64,000 nucleotides of DNA from Struthidea cinerea (Eukaryota > Chordata > Aves > Passeriformes > Corcoracidae), in contig VZTI01000603.1 in NCBI GenBank assembly GCA_013397865.1, positions 932,137 to 996,136 on the forward strand, given 5' to 3'. The notes under the pieces were generated by a model. That model was not told the origin of the DNA. It searched no databases and saw nothing but the letters and a program-made list of their open reading frames with translations. The position numbers and the translations under genes were made by a program. Below are positions 1 through 12,767 of the stretch, in pieces (position 1 is the stretch's first letter; each line of letters opens with the position of its first letter).

Positions 1-59
<59 letters not shown>

Positions 60-69
60 AACACACACA
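1..69. repeat. (AGAA)n tetranucleotide microsatellite with short AC tail
   Basis: Uninterrupted AGAA units run from the first base to about 60, followed by a short AC run to 69. The array probably continues beyond the left edge of the window, so its full length is unknown. It is a purine-only tract on the plus strand. Confidence 0.97.
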
Positions 70-2819
70 ACACCCTCTCCCCAAACCTACCAAAATTAAT
101 CTGTCTCCTGCACATCAAGTGCTCCCACTTTTCAAGGAGAGTGGTGATGGGAAAAGTGACAGGGGAACAGTTCTTGATGTGACAGTTGTTAGTCATAGCG
201 CTTAATGCTCTACTGGAAAGCAGTCAGATCGTGCAGTGATAAAGGCTGGGTATGAAGCGGGGTAGAAGATAACTTCCTTCTTCCATCACGATTTGGAGTC
301 TACATCCTCTGCTCTCTCTCAAACACGATGAACTTTCTCTCTCATTAGGTACAAATGTAATTTGACAAACATTCACTCAGCTGAATACACAGGACTAGGA
401 AAGTAATTCTTTGGTGGCCTAATCAAAGATTTACACTTTATTTTCATATAGGAAACCCCTAAAAGATCACAATTCCCATGAGGTAATAAATGTAACTGAA
501 CAACAAAACAATCTCTCCTTTTCATTCCTCATTATTTCTGCTCCCCTTCATGTTTTAGATGCTTGGTCTTCTTAATTATTTTATTATTTATTCAGCACAG
601 CCAATGCATTCAAAAAAAGACACAACTAAAATGACAATCCCTAATCCCTAAAATGCTTGGTAAAAGCAAGCATTACATGTTACTCCGGCTCTCTTTCTTA
701 TTTTTGACAATTCCTTATTTTTCTGTCCTGAATAATTCGTGGAGTCAAGATGCCATTTGCAACACTAATTGCATCATTACATGGTGTAGAAAAGACTTTT
801 TGACCAATACTGCACATTTTACAGGGCTGACCATGCTATCACTGTGAGAAAAAACCCCAGTACTCTCAGTCTGACATAACCGAATTTAATAAGGCGGTAT
901 TTTCAACTCAGTGGTTTAATTTTTTTTCAGCTGCATATATTTCCTGAAGGATTAGTTGTAAAGCAATCAGTGGCAATATTTTTCATTTTTGCTCTGAAAT
1001 TCTTTGAATTGAAGCCCTGTGTTCTGTTCCTATTACCCCTTTTTTATTAGTGCTTTTCATCACTAAATACCCAGGTATATAATGCTAAATACTGCACAAA
1101 AAACCCCCTAAGAGTCATTGGAGGTGTTTTATAGTTGGGAAGGTGAGTGGAAGTGTGTAAACGTAGTACACCCAGGATCATTACACTACAGGATCTTCCA
1201 GAAAAATCAGCTATGTTAACACCTCAGGTAAGAATAAATCCCATTATGCTATGCTTGGTTCTGCTTATCCTCAACTTATTTTTCCATTGCCTGAAAATGA
1301 AGTTAATGATTATATTCAGTGCTAACATCACTAAGAGAAAAAAAATCTTTAGTTATTAGCAAGCTTTATGTATAAATTCGTGCTGTGTGAGTAAAATAAA
1401 AAGGTATTTGTTTCAGTATTTCTAATGGGATACTGAATATCGTTATGTTTATATTGATAATTTGAGATGGAAGAGAAGAACGCTAACTCCTGCTCTGAGT
1501 GTTGTGTAGTAATAATAGGCTGTTCTGCATTGATTTGATTTGATTTTATATTTATTTCATTTTATTATTACTTACTCAATTTAATTTTATTTATGTTATT
1601 TTAATCTGGTTTGGGTTTTTTGTTTTGTTTTGGTCTGTTTAAGATTTCCTTGGGCATTATTATATTTAAACCACTTCAGATGTAGAGGCTTTTATTTAGC
1701 AAATGTGCCATTGACACAGCCGTACAACAGGGCCATCTCGAGAACAAAATTGAGTAATAACTGACTCCGGTTATCCTTTTCCATTAACCATCGTGAATTT
1801 GTGTCTTAAAATAACTCCACGGATTTCAGCCTTCCCTCCAAACCCTGAATCAGCCGAGTACACAATAGAATATACCCCTGGACAAACAAAAGGAAGGCAG
1901 ATTCAACAAAGACTGAGCAAGAATGAGAGGTACCGGCGTTGTAAATCTAACACGACATTTGAAAACATTCCTTTTTCTGCTCATTTCTGCCTCTTTTGCC
2001 TTTTAGTTATTCAGCCTGCAAAAATCTTCTTTTTTTCAGGTCAAGGGTTGTGTTTTATTCTCATTGCTGAACATAAGAGGGACCCAATTCAGGGCATTTT
2101 TCCAGTGTAAAGGAAATGATAAACATGACCGATGTTAAGAGGAGCTTATTTTCAGGAGGGAGTGCTGACATTTCACAGAGCTGCTCCTTTATCTGTGTTT
2201 TTGACTAAACTATCAGCAACTTTTTCTGCAGATACACGTGTCTGCAAACGTTACTGAGAAACAACACAGGAGGAAAATTCAGAGGCGGTTCTGGGGAAGG
2301 GGTTGCTATATTTCAGCACAAGACAAATCTCTATGAAACGAACTAAATTCCCAAGTCTGCATTTCCTGATAGCCAGCACGGACCTGGAGGAGCCAGTGCC
2401 AGCCCAGGGACACTGAATGCCACTATCTTGCTGCTGCATCGCAGCTGACAAACTTCCCAGTGTCACATAACCACATCGGCTTCTCTGGATCTGCCTTGGG
2501 AGCAGCTGCATTAAGACACATCCTGCAGCTTTATCATCCCGTAGTTAAATGAAGAGGACAAAGCTCAAGACAGGGAACAGAAAATAAGACAACCCAGGTG
2601 GTTCAGCAGCAAAAAAGGCTGATACAGACATCACCTACTGCATGTGTGGCTAAAAGTGAGAGCCACTGCAGGAGGCTGAACTGCATGGGGAAACAAGGAC
2701 AAGCAGTGTTTGGGATTGCTCCAGAAATTCTCAGTAAAACCTGTACAGGACTATGTGAGGGAAAACAAAAAGTAGGAGGCAAGCTGGTGAAGGCATAGAG
2801 TAATAGGATAAGGGGGATG
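70..2819. other. Gene-free stretch, no recognised repeat
   Basis: AT-rich unique-looking sequence. The only compositional feature is a T-rich block at about 1540-1640 made of TTTGATT, TTTTATT and GTTTTG-like units. Open frames here are at most about 105 codons and show no protein family I recognise. I see no exon or RNA gene. Confidence 0.6.
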
Positions 2820-3076
2820 GGATTGGCTTTAAACAGGAAGAGTGCAGTTCAGGTTGGATATTAGGAAGAATTCCTAACCATGAGAGTGGTGAGGCACTGG
2901 CACAAGCTGCCCAGAGAAGTTGTGGCAGCTCCATCCCTGGAAGTGTTCAAGGCCAGGTTGGATGGGCCTTTGAGCAACCTGGTCTAGTGGAAGGTGTCCC
3001 TGCCCATGGTAGAGGGTTGGAAATAGATGATCTGTGAGGCTCACTCCAACCCAAACCTTTCTGTGATTCTATGATA
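2820..3076 (+). mobile_element. CR1 LINE, 5'-truncated 3' end
   Basis: The text runs through the standard CR1 3' segment: a block beginning GGTTGGATATTAGGAAGAA, then the GAGGCACTGGCACAAGCTGCC block, the GGCCAGGTTGGATGGGCC block, and an end at TGTGATTCTATGATATG. CR1 elements are non-LTR retrotransposons that insert without a target duplication and are usually cut short at the 5' end, as here. Only the very end of ORF2 and the 3' untranslated region remain, so the copy is dead. The open frames within it are not genes. Confidence 0.93.
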
Positions 3077-4485
3077 TGTGAGTAAATAGCAGATAACTTT
3101 ATGTAAGTTAAGGTTTAAAACAAACTCCTTTTTGCTTAGTGACTGAGTTTAGTGGAGGGAAGGAATTCCAAAGCCTTTGTTTTCTTGTTCTTTCCACAGA
3201 AAAAAAAAAAGATATAAAGTGAGACTTTGCTCAGGATTAATTATTGAGTGTTCCAGAGCTTTATAATATATTTATATACTCCCTTGAGCTTGGCAAGCTC
3301 TTTCTCTCTTTCTTTCTCTTTTACTCTGTCATCTCCGACCCAGCACTTTCCTCTCAAACACCCGATGAGACCCTTTGTGGTATCAGAAGAGATGGAGGTG
3401 CTGGGGGAAATGCTGGAACACGGTACAGCTCTCGCTACCATTGCTCCAGCCAAGGGCTTCCTGAGCATCTCCCGCAAACAGCCTTGCTCCCAGGATTCAG
3501 GAACATGGCTGCAGAGGGACATATTAATGCCCAGGTCTAATACTTAAAATTGAAGTTCATCTAGAAATACGTTTTACAACCGTAATTATTACCCCCTGTC
3601 ACAGCATTTTATTTTCTTGTGCCCGTTTTCCACATAGTTTGGGTTTTCCCGTTAATCTTATCCCTCTCTCCCACTAGAGCATTAAGAAGAAAAACCAGAT
3701 TAAAACTTATTTGAAGTCTGAAATAAGGAAGGCAGGAGGATTTTGATTAATATCTGCCACAGGAGAATGAACTTTATTAGATGGAACTATTGCTGCTGAA
3801 CAACTCAGGTGACCCAGATGATGGTAGAAAGACTACAGCTGATGGACAAGAAGGGAGAGAAGCTGTGCTTCCAGGGCTGAGAAGTGAGGACATGGCTCTG
3901 GTGTTTGCCACTGTTAATGAGCCCTTTGGAGGCACACAGCCTCTCCTAAGTCCTAAGCGAACATTAATTAACATACTCATTTAGGGTCCTCCATTTGCAG
4001 GGATAGGGAAAGAGATAAAGAAGGTGAAAACTTGGCCCATCGACCTCATCAATGGTTAGATCACTTTTGTGGAGCCAATAGTTCACCTGAAAGTGGTTTT
4101 CTATAGACTGCCCTAGAAACAGCATTCTTGTGGCTTTCAGCTGTTGTTATGCTGGTGATAGCAAGTGCCTTGGTTTACATGTTTGTCAAGCAGAACAACT
4201 AGGCATGATTTTATACAAATGTTCTAGACATTTGATTTACCTCTGGAGCTTGGGACAGTAGCAGGAAAAAACAATTCTGAATTAAAATACTGTCTAATGT
4301 TTCCCTGTTCTGTACTTTCTGCTGTGCACAAGACTCTTCACTCAGACTGGCATGAAAGCCAGTGAAGAAATGTCTCCCAGACACTGGCTACAGGAGTTCA
4401 AAATATTTCTCATTGCTAAATTATGCCCTGATTGCATTGCATTTTACAAATTGGTGACCTGCAGAATTCACATTGTTTGTATGCT
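3077..4485. other. Gene-free stretch, no recognised repeat
   Basis: AT-rich sequence between a CR1 tail and a solo LTR. Overlapping open frames of about 95-100 codons on both strands at 3241-3547 have no recognisable domain and look like chance frames. Nothing else is identified. Confidence 0.55.
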
Positions 4486-5527
4486 TGTAGTGGGTTGACC
4501 CTGAATTGACAGGCAACCTTTTAAACCAATAGCGCTTCTCTAAATTTCCATATTTAAACCGCGCGGGAAGGCGGAGTTTAGCCTTCCTTTCCAGCTCTCC
4601 TGCCAGAAGGTGGGGGGGTGGCCCCGGCCTCCAGGCCCCGCCAGGCCGGGCCGGGCTGGGGTCTCTGCCCCCCCTCCCCTTCTCCCAGCGCCACAGTACG
4701 GACCCTGGGTTGTTAGCGGGGAGCTAATCCCTGAGCCGCAGATGTGGCTGAAAACATCTGAGTGGCTTTTTGGGACCGGCAGGATCTTCTCTTCACCACG
4801 CTGAGTCAGTGAGAGCCAAACAAAAGCCTCTTGCCTGCAGTTGGTGCATTTCTGCTTTGAACTGAAGCAGATGCCGTGCGGACAGCGGCACAAGGAGAGA
4901 GAGCGGAGGTCTCTCTCCACCGTGGAGCCAAGCGGTGTCATGGCGATTTTCGGAGCCCAACAAAAAGTGAGCCACGTCACGTGGGACGGAGCTAAGATGG
5001 CTTCAGAGGAGAAGAGAGGGCGGTGCCGCCGTGTCGCGCACGCAGTTTAAAATATCTCTATCATGCCGTGGTAAGGAACTGTAATATCGAACTGTGCATT
5101 TCTTTAAACCGTTTAAAGTACATGGGGGGATGGACATTCATGTGTAGCCCATGAAGGCTGTAAAGAGTGCCCATGCCGGGCTGCTTAAAGGCAAAGAGAG
5201 AATAAAGCTTTTAAGAGACTGGGGCAAGAAAAAACCTTCGTGTTTAAGGCAACATACTTCATCCTTAATAACCCCATGTGATGATCTATGGCTTGCAGTG
5301 TAAAAAACTGTGAGATTCATGGAAGAAATGTACTCCACCACAGCCAGTTTTTTTTCCTTCTGTCTTTTAAATCTGTTAATAAACTCATTAATAGTCTGTA
5401 AGTTGTGCCTGCTTCTGCGTTCTCCTAATTTTTATCTCACCAAAAAGTAAGTATGTATTAAAATCTAAAGTTAAACCACTACACTTAATTGGTGTTTCTG
5501 CCTAGTTACCGAACCCAACCCGCTACA
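4486..5527 (+). mobile_element. Solo LTR of an endogenous retrovirus (ERVL-like)
   Basis: The element opens TGTAGTGGGTTGACCC and closes GAACCCAACCCGCTACA, giving an imperfect inverted terminus with the TG...CA ends of an LTR. The flanks are ATGCT (4481-4485) and ATGTT (5528-5532), which fits a 5-bp target duplication with one substitution; 5 bp is usual for ERVL elements. Inside are a GC-rich block (4556-4690), an overlapping CRE-like/E-box site (4973-4983), a YY1-like AAGATGGC (4994-5001) and AATAAA signals at 5201-5206 and 5378-5383. No gag, pol or env sequence is attached, so this is a solo LTR left by LTR-LTR recombination. The 146-codon open frame on the minus strand at 4540-4980 lies within the LTR and is not a gene. 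Family assignment is inferred from length and duplication size. Confidence 0.85.
4973..5001 (+). promoter_or_regulatory. CRE/E-box overlap and YY1-like site in LTR
   Basis: CACGTCACGTG at 4973-4983 contains a CRE half site (ACGTCA) overlapping a perfect E-box (CACGTG, 4978-4983). AAGATGGC follows at 4994-5001 and matches the core recognised by YY1. They sit in the CpG-rich part of the LTR, where retroviral promoter elements usually lie. Binding in this genome is inference. Confidence 0.45.
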
Positions 5528-8500
5528 ATGTTAAACCTCAGCTGGGCTTGCGTGCTGGTCATTGTGTACTTACATGTGCTTCAGTACAGACACAGGCTGT
5601 AGGTACGAGGATAAGTCACAATCTATCGAACAAATAGCATGAATTTAAAAGTACATGATAAAGCATTTACACAAGGGATAACAGCTTTCTCTAACTACCA
5701 AAACAAGCACAGTTTGCAAGTTATTTAAATTCTGCATTTAAAAGTAGGGAGGCTATTGTAGTCTGTTATCTAGAAAATATAGATATGGCTGCAGAGGAGG
5801 AGTATTTGTCTAAACAAAAACTTCCACAATGTGTAGATATCTTCATCTGAGTTAGCCAACATGAGCTCCTTTTGTACTTCTCTGACTTCATGTAGAGGAA
5901 ACATGTCTCCAGAAGCAGAATCACTTAATCTTAAAACAAACTTTTGAAATCTGTTAGATGAATCTTATCTTGATTTTCTCCACTTACTCTGGAGGGATCC
6001 AGTCAACCAGCTTACATACTGTTACCTACACTGCAGATATGTGAAGTTAGGGGAGACAAATCTTATGCCTGGTAATTTATGTTACTCCCCCAGCAGCATC
6101 TCAAGTCAACAGATCCAAAGTCTTTAGAAATACTTGTCATGGAAATAATCTAATCCAAACTGGCTAATGGAGAGAGATAGCTACATGCAGACAACCAGCT
6201 CTGTCCAACCTGAGATACTGTCCTATGGAGCTACATTTCTCTCTCTAGCTCCTCTGACTAGATAAGATACTTAAATTTCATGTGGCTACAGTCAGGGAAA
6301 AAAAATATCCCCCAAGGCTGAATGTCTTCCTATGGTTCAATGAACTAACAACTGATTTTGGTTTAATTCTCTCAAAATTTTTGAGGAGTGTGGATGAGTT
6401 TAGCTTTAGTCGTGCTACATCCTGTCTCTCCTACAAAGGATGCAATTTACTGAGTGATAAAAAGTGGGAATTTAAAGCTATGACTTGCACTACACAAGGT
6501 TACATTTTCAAAACACTGATGAACTTGGATGTCTCGACATTCATAGGTCAGACTTGAATACCCAAAGAGGGCGATCTTCAGAACTCCTCTTTGGCCCTGA
6601 TAAAATCTAGTGACATTTATTAATTACTTTGGTCTGAGAAGTCAAAATAACGAATATTTTTGTAAATGCAGTTCCTAGTATAAGTAGTGCTTACAGAAAA
6701 CTGCAACAACACTAGAACCCACAACCCCATGTATATATGTTAACACTTCAATTATATCTGTTGCATGTCAATATTTTAAAATAATTAAATTTTCAAACTC
6801 GTGGCCAGATCCTGACTTAATTAAAGGCATACTTCTTTCTAGGAGTATTTAGTTTCTGTAAAAATATTCTCAAAAGAGGCAGGAGGGAGAAATACTTTCA
6901 TTTATCATAAAGACAGCATAAGAAGTCTGGTATTCTACATGGTATCTCCATGTCAACACGTGAGGGCAAACAGGGTAAAATAAGGCCACATTCCAAAAAT
7001 ACTCCCTAGAGGGCATCACTTTCTGTCATAAGAAGCCTTATTCTTGATACTAATTTTGCAAACAGTGCTTCAAAATAATCCCTATTGCACTTACGCTTCC
7101 TTCTCAGCCTTCCTTTGCCTTTTGCCACATGAATCCTGATGCAAGAAAGTCTCAATTCTGTCAGCCTCAGATACTTCTCATAATCAAAAATCACTTGCAA
7201 ATAGAGAAAAGGAAGCATCATTTGTCTTGCTAGAGGTAAGCAATGAAGAGCATTTTACAATGGCCCACATTCCAATTTTAATGTGGCTATTAACCAGCTG
7301 AGATCAGCTTCAGCCTCCTGAGAGTTATGCAACAGAGCTGATCAGTGAACACCCCTAACTCAGCACTTAAACACAGGCTAGTGCTGCCCACTCCAATCCA
7401 GTTCAGAGCAAATCTTCACTGTGTGTTTCTTTATATTCCATGCTCTTTTAAGGGCAGTATCGTGAAAACGTTTTACTCATTTAAGTAATAACAATCCTGC
7501 TGCCGTTTCAGTTTAGCTTCCACAAGTCTGCCCATTTGTATTAGAAGACAAGTCTGTATTCAGTCACATTTCTCAATGGTTATCGCTTTTAATGCATTTG
7601 AAGTAAGAGGAACACATCTCCCACCTCCCTTTCTGAACCAGCTTTCAAGACTAATGTAATGACAGCACTTCTTTCCTGATCATAATTTTCTTAATCGCTG
7701 GATTTTTCTAAGAAGGCCTCCAGGAGCTTTGCTTTGATTATGTGTTTACTCAGTGTCCAACAACACAACTTGCCACATCACCATATTTAATCACTCAGTT
7801 CTCTAGGTCTATCATCATTCGGCTTAAAGGAAGTGACCCATTCTCTTACCAACCATAATTCTGGAGTGTATCCAACACATGGAAGGACCAACTTTTGTCT
7901 CTATTTTCCCCCCATTGAATAAACTCTTGTTTTCCAGCAGAATTCTCCTGGTTTTATGCTTCATTCAGTACTTTCACTCACTGGCTACTTGGACTGAAGT
8001 AAAAAAATAAACAGCATAATAAGACCAAGTACCACTAATAATATAAGTTCTTAAAGAAGAATTAACAACTAATTTTGCTATTTTTTGGCTACTGGATTTT
8101 CAAAGCTTCTATCTATCTTAAAAGTATTACAGGAAGAAAAAATCTCCAATGATGCCAGGCATAATTCAATCCATAATAATAAATTTCACCACTTTGGGCC
8201 AGAAGAGGCTTGCATGAGCCAAAAAGAAAGTCTGCTGTAAGATTTCAACTCTTACCTCTTGGACATATCACTGCTGTCCTCGGCCCATATGAGACTGCAA
8301 TTTGGTGCCAAAACTGTCTCCAACACTTTAACAACTCAGTTATATCTTTGCTGTGGACAAGTGGATAAACGAGGGTGATGTCCAACTTCTGCCTGGTTCA
8401 GCAAGTGGGAAACTTAGGTTAAATGACTTCCCTGGTTGAAAGCACAGTTCACAGATCTGTAGGGTGCCGGAGTACGGACTAGGCTGTGCTACATCTCCCT

Positions 8501-8540
8501 GCTGAAATTACACCAACAGGCAGGAAGGAACCACATGCTG
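5528..8540. other. Gene-free stretch, no recognised repeat
   Basis: About 3 kb of AT-rich sequence. A weak MIR-like stretch may lie at about 8395-8500, but the match is too loose to call. A 71-codon minus-strand frame at 7006-7221 is rich in Lys and Arg and has no recognised domain. Confidence 0.55.
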
Positions 8541-8650
8541 TGATTCTTGGGGTTGTCCTGTGCAGGGCCAGGAGTTGAACTCAATGATCCTCGTGGGTCC
8601 CTTCCAGCTCAGGAATTCTATGATTCTATGGCTCTACATGATTCTATGAA
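8541..8650 (+). mobile_element. CR1 LINE 3' tail with octamer repeats
   Basis: The segment GGTTGTCCTGTGCAGGGCC, followed by GATCCTCGTGGGTCCCTTCC, is the 3' end of a CR1 subfamily different from the copy at 2820. It ends with ATTCTATG twice in tandem (about 8616-8631) and a third ATTCTATG after a short spacer (8640-8647). Tandem 3' octamers are the CR1 replacement for a poly-A tail. Heavily 5' truncated; no coding capacity. Confidence 0.9.
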
Positions 8651-9479
8651 ATGAAGTTCCAGATGGCCAGTGGTAAAGCATGTGACTCAGGGACATGGGA
8701 ACCTTGTGGGAACAAGTAGCCCTCATTCCAGCTTCTGCTCTGGTTCTGTGAGTCACATGGATGCATCCCTGGCTGTACTGTATGTATGAAATAGACTTAT
8801 TACTGTGGGTGGGCCACAGTGTTGAAGCAGTCCCAGAAACCTCGGATTCCATGCAGTTTTCCAATTCAGGTGTCCCTGTGCCACTCTGCTCTGTGCCGTG
8901 TCAACAGCTTGTCATTTGATTTGATTTCTGAATGGCCCAAAAGGATGTCAGCACTGAAATTCAGTGTAAGGTATTAGGTGCCTGAATCTTTTCTGGATGT
9001 AATTGCCAAGGATTCACCTCTGATCGTCTAACGTGTTATAATGTACCGGGAGAGAGATTGCGTGAATTTCCCTCTGTCTAACAAGGAGGCTGCTGCAGGA
9101 AGAGATTTAAGCTTTGCTGTCTGTCATTTCCAAAAAGAGACTACTATCTCTAGCTCTTCTGAAGTTGAAATTTACATGAGAGCTGCCTGGGTGGTATGCA
9201 AAAGGGACAAATACAAAATTCAGGAAGAAAAAAAGGCCAATTTTTGTTTCAAAAAAAAAACGATAATAAAAACTTGCCTACTATATGACAAAATTAAAAT
9301 GGTTTGATTTTTTTCTCTTGCATACGTAAATACAGAAGAGAGATTAATAAGATATTGTAAATATAAGGACTAGATTAATATACTCAGATGCATTGCCCTG
9401 ATCTGCGGATGATTCAGATCTCAACCTAGACTGATGCCTTTTGTAATTCCAAAATTCATACTTGAGATGTCAAGGAGGG
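8651..9479. other. Gene-free stretch, no recognised repeat
   Basis: Unique-looking sequence between two CR1 tails. An 88-codon plus-strand frame at 9041-9307 ends in a low-complexity Lys-rich part and is not recognisable. Confidence 0.5.
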
Positions 9480-9601
9480 GGCTTTGAGCAACCTGGTCTA
9501 ATAGAAGATGTCCCTGCCTGTGGCAGGGGTGGGGATTGAAAAGACATTTCCTTTAAATCCCTTCCAACCCAAACCATTCTGTGATTCCATCATTCTATGA
9601 G
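9480..9601 (+). mobile_element. CR1 LINE 3' tail
   Basis: The sequence reads CTTTGAGCAACCTGGTCTA, then a GTCCCTGCC block, CCCTTCCAACCCAAACC and TTCTGTGATTCCATCATTCTATGAG. This is the last ~120 bp of a sense-oriented CR1. It is diverged (for example AATAGAAGATG for the usual AGTGGAAGGTG), so it is an old copy. Confidence 0.9.
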
Positions 9602-10539
9602 ATTTTTTTCCCCCTGCCATAGTTTTCATTGTTTTATTCAGGACCTTGCCCTTTTAAAGAGGAAACTGATGGAATTTCATAAATTTCATTGGTTCATAGA
9701 ACTTATTATCATTTTTCAGGAATTTTAAACTGTTTTTTTAGGAAAGGCTGAATAATATTTCTGGAGGGGGGTCAGTGAACCACGGTGACATAACATTGAC
9801 ACTAACCATGCTGCCACTGAGAGTCAGTCATGCCCTGTTGCCAATGAAAGCCTTGTGTAAAGACGGAAAGTAAATCATTATCCCAATGAATAGCAAATGT
9901 ATCTTATCAATTATCCCATTTTTCAAAAGCATTTTCGCCTCCAAAATCACAGCTTTTTTATTCTTTACCTTTCTCTTTGTGCTTTTCTTCTCATTCTTTT
10001 TATTCACTTCTCTCCCTTTCTTTGTCCTTTCACATTTCTTTATTACAGCAACTCCTAGTTTCCCATTTTGGGTTTTCCTTAGTCTCATAAAAGAGCAATA
10101 ATTTCATAGTGAATTATTACATGAGAAAGGCTGTAGGACAGCATCCCAAAGAAAACAGAGATGAGAAATAACCATATTCCAAACACATGCGTTTAGGCTG
10201 CTGATTCAGTAAAAGAAACGTTAAGTCAGTACCTCTGAACATTTGAAAAGTTTTTTCCCAACTAAAGAATATACTTCAGATATTTTTTTAAAAAATCAAT
10301 CTATGCCTTAGTTTCTTCCAAATTTGAAGGTGCTATAAACATACAAGGCAGAATGAAATCAGCCCTCCAAAAGAATTTTCAACACCTCTGTTCTTCACAT
10401 CATCTTGTCTCTCCTCGATTCAGGCAAACTGCAAAAACTCACTGCCAACCTTACAGGACTCATGCCTCTGTGTTTATCCAAGCATTGTGTAGAAATGATC
10501 TTCACGACTTCTGGGTACTGTAGGCACAAAACTGCTCCT
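9602..10539. other. Gene-free stretch, no recognised repeat
   Basis: AT-rich sequence with a pyrimidine-rich run at about 9955-10035. Complementary 70-90-codon open frames at 9828-10101 reflect that base bias. No gene is seen. Confidence 0.5.
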
Positions 10540-10640
10540 TGTTTTATGACTGGGAAACTGGGTCATGGGGAAACTAACTGGTTTCACCAGAAGTCACTCA
10601 GAGAAACAGTGTCAGAGCAAAGTGCAAACCTGATGATCCC
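10540..10640 (+). repeat. MIR-like (CORE-SINE) relic
   Basis: The order TTTTATGACTGGGAAACTG, a GGGGAAACTAACTGG block, CACCAGAAGTCACTCAGAG and a CAGAGCAAAGTGCAAACC block parallels the MIR core: fraction retained, gaps short, no terminal landmarks. MIR elements are ancient tRNA-derived SINEs shared by amniotes and survive in birds only as degraded pieces. The 135-codon open frame covering this stretch has no protein homology I recognise. An alignment is needed to confirm. Confidence 0.45.
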
Positions 10641-11497
10641 AGCTCTGTCTCATGATTCAATTGATTATATTTTCTCTTTATCTGCCTTTCTACAAGGACA
10701 CTCTAAACATGTTGAATTATGTTTTGACACTTTTGAAACAGACTTTTTTTTTCCTAAGTTCTTATATATTCCTTTTATACCATCTGCAGAAATTCTCAAA
10801 GCTGCAGTTTAATTTGGCTTTTGTTATATTGTACTGAAATAGAGAAGATTTAGTGAAACTCATATTCCATTCCATTCACAGTGAAGAATAAATCCTACTT
10901 TACAGTACAACAATTAATATTGATTGTATTACTTGAAAATGTAAGAGAGTGCACACATATATATTTTCCCTGAACCAGTGTTCTAGCAAGGACCTCTATT
11001 TATTATAGCTGCTGAATATGATCAAAGAAGTGAATCTTTAAAGAACATAGTTCAAGATATGGAATTAAATATCAAGATTCAGTCTTCTTAGAGGAACAGC
11101 ACTTCTATCTGTACAGGAAATATTGGAGAGAAAACATTTGATAAGAATAGCTCACAGTTAAGGGGGACAGTTTGGAATATAGAGTTTGCCTCTGGTGGAA
11201 CAGGAGACAAGGCTGAAGTTTTATGAAGATGGCAGAAAGTGCACAAGCAGGAGTGGAGCATCCTTTGGGTGTCAGAAGATGATGAGTTGAGTCAGTCTCA
11301 GATAATTTTCCATCTCAGCATCTATGTTGAAAGGCACCAGCTCTGTTTATTTAGTGCTATCACATATATCTGTACTACTTTTCCTCTTCCTCAATTTTCT
11401 ATGATGCATTCTCTCTCTCTCCTGTCACTTCATCTTCTTGACCTTCTCATCCTGCCCTATGCATTGCACATTTCAAAAAAGCAGAATAAGTGATGGG
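10641..11497. other. Gene-free stretch, no recognised repeat
   Basis: AT-rich unique-looking sequence. I see no exon, RNA gene or repeat boundary. Confidence 0.5.
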
Positions 11498-11700
11498 GAT
11501 GGAATCACAGAATTACAGGATGATAGAACATCCTCTGTTGGAAAGGACCCACAAATCAGTGAGTCCAAGTCCTAGCCCAGCACAGGACAGCCCTCAGAAT
11601 CACACCAACTACCTGAGAGCATTGTCCAAATGCTTCTTGAACTCTGTCAGGCTTGGTGCTGTGGCCACTTTTTGGGGAGCCAGGTGCATGATCCCTTTAA
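11498..11700 (-). mobile_element. CR1 LINE 3' end, antisense
   Basis: The plus strand reads AATCACAGAATTACAGGATG, then TTGGAAAGGACCCACAAATCA, a CCAGCACAGGACAGCCCTCAG block and a CCAAATGCTTCTTGAACTCTG block. This is the reverse complement of a CR1 3' end of the 'AGGACAGCCC' subfamily, the same type as 38402-38625. The terminal octamer has decayed. Non-coding remnant. Confidence 0.9.
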
Positions 11701-12767
11701 AGAAGTTTTGAGTTGCTCAGAAACCAGTGAAGCTGTACCAAGATGATATCTGCTGGGATTTTGTGGTATAGGTGCACATACAATGAGTTTGGTTGCTTTT
11801 TCCCCCCTTTTCTTTCTTTTTCACTAGTTATCCAATTTAACTGCATTTTGATTGTGTCAATAATCCACATCAATCCATAACAATATAATGACTGTATTCC
11901 AGAGTGCCAGTGGTGTTTGAGACCCTGTGATTTAATTTCACACTGCTTTCATATCATATATTTACAAAATACGGACCAGCAAACAATTCCAATTGTGCAT
12001 GAAGGAAGCCATGCATTTTGGAATTGACATAACCCAGGACAGGACTCAATCCTCTTTTGGGAATAGCATGCTTTTGTCAGAGCCAAGTTGATAGAGGTGA
12101 CCCTACCAAACAAAGCATTTCAGATACTGTCCAGCAGAGATCAGCAGTGAGTAGACTCCTGTCAATCAACAGAATCACCTTTCTGCTGGTAGTGCCAGAC
12201 AGCATTTGCCAAGAGTTGTGCACCAAATGCAGACTGCTGAAACACCAGCAATATATGACTTAGCCATGAAATCATCCCACTTCTTTGCAAATAGAGCAGG
12301 ATACCATTAGGAGACAGGTATAAGAGAAGGGGGAAGGGCATTCCTCTTGACAACTCAAATTCATAGATCGGAGCCAAAAGAAGCAGCAGGTTTCTGGCTA
12401 TGCTGCATTTAGATCAAAGCCTCTCTTATAGCTTATATGATTAATGAAAGATGAACAGCATTCCAAAGATTAACAAATTTAATTCCTGAGAGTGTAGCGG
12501 TTATCTGTGTGGGCAGACTGACCCCTAATCTCTGATTTGGTGCTAGACTGTGCCACCCTCATGTTTCTTCTCTGCTCCCCCTCCACCGCCATGGCCATGC
12601 CAGCAGCTGTAAAATGACATTGAGTAGATGGGTTCAGCACAGAAAGATAGAACAATGTGAAAGGATGGAGACTGGGAGGTTATCAGCCAAACAGGACACC
12701 GGATATAAAAAGTAATCAACTTAAAGCTCTTATCAAAATGTTTCCTGGGAACAGCTTTTTTTTTTTT
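11701..12767. other. Gene-free stretch, no recognised repeat
   Basis: Mixed-composition sequence up to a poly-T run at 12756. No gene is seen. A segment at about 12490-12515 loosely resembles one at about 21973-21998, which might reflect a shared old repeat. Confidence 0.5.

Noticed and set aside
4540..4980. 146-codon minus-strand open frame, the longest in the window
   Set aside because: It lies inside the solo LTR at 4486-5527, in a GC-rich block where stop codons are scarce, and has no recognised domain.
8395..8500. Possible MIR-like SINE
   Set aside because: Only a GGGAAACTTAGGTTAAATGACTT-type core is suggestive and the rest does not follow the MIR order.
10405..10812. 135-codon plus-strand open frame
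   Set aside because: It spans a MIR-like SINE relic and an AT-rich flank; no domain or splice context is visible.
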